A DNA stretch of 64,000 nt from Treponema sp. Lineage in GTDB: Bacteria > Spirochaetota > Spirochaetia > Treponematales > Treponemataceae. Under the pieces are notes generated by a model. It did no database searches and was not told where the DNA came from. It saw only the letters and a list, made by a program, of their open reading frames with translations. Shown piece by piece: positions 61,935 to 64,000 of the stretch. The position numbers and the translations under genes are program-made. How positions within the stretch are numbered: position 1 is the stretch's first letter; each line of letters opens with the position of its first letter. The stretch covers positions 33,175 to 97,174 of the forward strand of contig JAFUTH010000020.1 of assembly GCA_017484285.1 (NCBI GenBank), in the 5' to 3' direction.

Positions 61935-61983
61935 GATATAAACCACAGAAATCGGTGTTAATCTGTGATAATCTGTGGATTTA
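61935..61983. repeat. CTGTGGA-type repeat, fabD side
   Basis: ACCACAGA, then AATCTGTGATAATCTGTGGA. CCACAGA and TCTGTGG can pair into a long hairpin just after the fabD stop. Confidence 0.65.
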
Positions 61984-61986
61984 TTT

Positions 61987-62943
61987 TTACAGTGCGTTTA
62001 TTGCCTCTGCGGTGTTTACTGGTGTACAGGCCAAAGTTGCGCCGAGGTCTGTCTGACCCCACAAGCCGCTCAGAACTTTTCCTGGCCCCACTTCAAGCAC
62101 GACCCATTCGTTTTCTTTGTCTGCGCTGATTAAATCCGCGAGGACTTTTTCTTCGTCTGTCCAGCGGACGGGGTGCGTGAGGTGGTCAACCGCGCTTGCC
62201 TTTGCGGGTGCGCCCTCAGTGACCTTTTTGCCCGTCACATTGCTGAAAAGCGTGATTTTCGGGTCAGTGAATGTATACGGCTCCAACGCGACCTTAAAAT
62301 TGTCAGCCGCGCGCTGCATAAGCGGACAGTGGAACGGGCCTGCAACCGCCAATCGAACGGTTCTTCTAGCCCCCGCAGCCTTTGCCGCTTCTTCAGCTTT
62401 TGTAAGTCCGTCACTAGTTCCCGAAATGACCGTCTGCTTTGCGCTGTTAAGGTTTGCCGCATACGCGCCTTCGATTCCGTTTGCAATTTCTTCGACTTTC
62501 TCAGGCGGCAATCCAAGAATCGCGCTCATTCCGGGAGCATTTCCCGCGTTCTCTTCGGCAATCTGCTCGCAGACTTTCTGCATAATCGTGCCGCGCTGAA
62601 CGACCACATTGACGACATCCTCAAACGAAAGGATTCCCGCCGCATACAGAGCGGGGAATTCGCCCAAAGAAAATCCCATCGCCGCGCTCGGCTCAATTCC
62701 CTTAGTTTTGAGTGCCGCCATGACCGCAAGGCTCGCCGCCGTAATAGCCAACTGGCTGTTGTCGCTTCTATTTAATTCAGTCTGCTCCGTCTCCCAGAGC
62801 AATTTCGGAATATCTTTTCCTGTTATTTTTGAAATCTCATCAATGACCTTGCGGGCTTCCGGAAACGCCTCGCAAACATCTTTCATCATTCCCTGCGCCT
62901 GTGCGCCCTGTCCCGGGAACAAAAATGCATACTTCTTAGCCAT
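61987..62943 (-). CDS. fabD: Malonyl-CoA:ACP transacylase
   Basis: 318 residues. Loads malonate on ACP. FPGQGAQAQGM at the start, nucleophile Ser92 in GFSLGEFPALYAAG (Phe where GHSLGE is common), His205 in VAGPFHCPLM. Length normal. AAGGAG 6 bp before the ATG. Preceded by the element shared with fabF. Confidence 0.95.
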   Translation of the reverse strand: MAKKYAFLFPGQGAQAQGMMKDVCEAFPEARKVIDEISKITGKDIPKLLWETEQTELNRSDNSQLAITAASLAVMAALKTKGIEPSAAMGFSLGEFPALYAAGILSFEDVVNVVVQRGTIMQKVCEQIAEENAGNAPGMSAILGLPPEKVEEIANGIEGAYAANLNSAKQTVISGTSDGLTKAEEAAKAAGARRTVRLAVAGPFHCPLMQRAADNFKVALEPYTFTDPKITLFSNVTGKKVTEGAPAKASAVDHLTHPVRWTDEEKVLADLISADKENEWVVLEVGPGKVLSGLWGQTDLGATLACTPVNTAEAINAL

Positions 62944-62953
62944 CTGTTACTCC

Positions 62954-62986
62954 TTATTATGACAAATTCTTCAAAAATGTCATTTT
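62954..62986 (-). promoter_or_regulatory. Shared fab element, copy upstream of fabD
   Basis: Plus-strand form TTATTATGACAAATT, nine bases that differ from the fabF copy, TGTCATTTT. It ends next to the Shine-Dalgarno, 10 bp before the fabD ATG. A TATAGT box lies farther upstream. Confidence 0.65.
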
Positions 62987-63018
62987 CAGTAATACTATAG
63001 AAAAGCAAGGAAATATGC

Positions 63019-63099
63019 AAGGGGAAAGCCTTCCCCTCGCTCCAACCGCTTCGCGTTTTCCGCTACCCCTTCTACGGGGCTGTGCCCCGTAACGCCCCA
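63019..63099 (-). repeat. Structured repeat, copy C
   Basis: Minus strand, starting right after the M15 peptidase stop: GGGGCGTT, ACGGGG-CACAG-CCCCGT, AGAAGGGGTAGCGGA, AACGCGAAGCGGTT, GAGCGA, GGGGAAGGCTTTCCCC. Confidence 0.8.
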
Positions 63100-63798
63100 C
63101 TACTTCGTCAATTCAAAATGCTGATAATCTTTCGCACTTTTCCAATCTCCGCCCCACTCAAAGCCCGCCGCGGTAAAAAGCTTATACGCCAAGTCGTTGT
63201 GGTCGATTTTGTACGGAAAATCCTTGCTTCGGTCAAGATAGGGCGCGCCATTGAACGGCTCGATGTTCGGCTTACCCTTCACGAGCTTGTAGTACGGATT
63301 GTAGCGCGGGTTTATGTCCACCGCCAAGCCCTGTCCATGGAGCGAAACGACCGTTGTGTGCGAGATAAAACGGAAATTGAAGCACGAAGAATTGTTGTCG
63401 CTCATGGATTTTTCGTCGTCCGCGTCGTACTCGTCAATAAGGCGCATTTTTTCAATCGGATAGCCCGCCGCATAAAGTTTTTTGAAAATGTCGAGCAAGC
63501 GGTCAGCGATTTTCACATTGCAGACAAGCTCGCCCTCGCGCGTCGCGCCGTCCAAAGTTTTGTGGAGTAGATGAAGATAGCGAAGCTCCGTGCGCGGAAT
63601 CGTGCAGTCTTCCTTGAAGGACTTTTTCCACATTTTCGCGAAAAGAGAATCTGAAATCTCGGAGATGTAAAAATCACGGGTCAACTCAAGCTCCATATCC
63701 TCAACAATCGATTCAGAAATCAATTCCGACTCTCCAAACACCCCCGAACACAGAAAAAACGCGAGAAAAATCAAAACGATTCTGCGCACCCACACCAT
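63100..63798 (-). CDS. M15-family D-Ala-D-Ala carboxypeptidase-like exported protein
   Basis: 232 residues from the ATG at 63798 (MVWVRRIVLIFLAFFLCSG signal peptide). The LAS/M15 zinc site is visible: SLHGQGLAVDINPRYNPYY (first His and Asp) and DYQHFELTK (last His), with FEWGGDWKSAKD before it. Predicted periplasmic peptidoglycan peptidase. TATACT ends 6 bp before the ATG. Confidence 0.88.
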   Translation of the reverse strand: MVWVRRIVLIFLAFFLCSGVFGESELISESIVEDMELELTRDFYISEISDSLFAKMWKKSFKEDCTIPRTELRYLHLLHKTLDGATREGELVCNVKIADRLLDIFKKLYAAGYPIEKMRLIDEYDADDEKSMSDNNSSCFNFRFISHTTVVSLHGQGLAVDINPRYNPYYKLVKGKPNIEPFNGAPYLDRSKDFPYKIDHNDLAYKLFTAAGFEWGGDWKSAKDYQHFELTK

Positions 63799-63804
63799 GC
63801 CCCT

Positions 63805-63833
63805 AGTATACCAAGCCGGCCGCCCCCGTTCAA
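63805..63833 (-). promoter_or_regulatory. Promoter TTGAAC-17-TATACT, 6 bp before ATG
   Basis: Minus strand TTGAAC (63828-63833), a 17-bp spacer, TATACT (63805-63810), AGGGGC-ATG of the M15 gene. The spacer is GC-rich. Confidence 0.65.
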
Positions 63834-63905
63834 TCAAGTTTATAGACCGACAAACTTCCTATAATCCGCATTATACGCGGGGCGGGGTGTGAGGCGGTCA
63901 TTTTT

Positions 63906-64000
63906 ATGCATATGAAAAAGGCTTTCGGTGCTTTTGTAGTCAGTCTCATGCTTCTCGCCATCAGTGTGCTCGGGTGCAACCACTCGGTGGACAGCATGGT
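63906..64000 (+). CDS. Lipoprotein, N-terminus only (runs off the right edge)
   Basis: Two in-frame ATGs (63906 and 63912) begin a frame open to the window end: MKKAFGAFVVSLMLLAISVLGC then NHSVDSM. This is a lipoprotein signal peptide with lipobox SVLGC. GAGGCGGTC upstream could be the ribosome-binding site, and TATAAT (63860-63865) a -10. Function unknown because the body is outside. Confidence 0.75.
   Translation, partial: MHMKKAFGAFVVSLMLLAISVLGCNHSVDSM

Overview
The window looks like chromosomal DNA of a host-associated spirochaete, most likely a Treponema or close relative. This is inferred from gene content, not from an rRNA marker. The signs are several Cys-lipoproteins and small beta-barrel proteins, a class III cyclase/FecR/barrel cluster, topoisomerase IV subunits with the EGQSASG-type ParE TOPRIM, a thiamine thiBPQ operon under a TPP riboswitch, and InlB/Listeria-Bacteroides surface repeats. 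Genes are packed on both strands. No intergenic gap exceeds 300 bp, and I found no tRNA, rRNA, CRISPR array or transposase.

Layout. 1-6.5 kb: DUF1015 protein (partial), mnmG, an adenosine deaminase followed by a paralogue lacking the active-site residues, and pepF. 6.5-15.3 kb: a four-gene minus-strand operon (class III cyclase, FecR-domain protein, beta-barrel protein, InlB-repeat lipoprotein). 15.4-23.6 kb: a COG2426 membrane protein, then parE and parC separated by an AT-rich C5-methyltransferase/HNH restriction module, then a Bro-N protein. 23.6-31.6 kb: a membrane protein, YigZ, small barrel proteins, a RACo-like ASKHA protein, an acyl-CoA synthetase and a PLP decarboxylase. 31.6-36.4 kb: TPP riboswitch, thiBPQ, purB. 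36.5-47.8 kb: lipid kinase, SPFH protein, Mn-pyrophosphatase, DUF1846, DUF4143 ATPase number 1, argD, murJ, a PIN-domain toxin-antitoxin pair and an M24 peptidase. 47.9-55.8 kb: a 1602-residue repeat lipoprotein divergent from a LuxR-type regulator with a ten-G tract, then a polar amino-acid ABC transporter. 55.9-64 kb: fabF-fabZ, DUF4143 ATPase number 2, an EAL protein, fabD, fabG, an M15 peptidase and the start of a lipoprotein.

Four signals go beyond ordinary annotation. (1) Each of the two DUF4143 ATPase genes is preceded by exactly four iterons at a strict 33-bp period. The iteron sequences differ, and each array ends 17-18 bp before the start codon. (2) At least twelve genes have a -10 hexamer only 6-8 bp before the ATG and usually no Shine-Dalgarno sequence, which implies widespread leaderless transcription. 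(3) Several intergenic repeat families sit at gene ends, including an ~80-bp element whose stems show compensatory changes. (4) fabF and fabD share a 33-bp dyad element just upstream of their starts.

The lipid genes (fabF, fabZ, fabD, fabG) lie in two minus-strand clusters joined by that shared element. The envelope genes (murJ, M15 peptidase, lipoproteins, barrels) are spread across the window.
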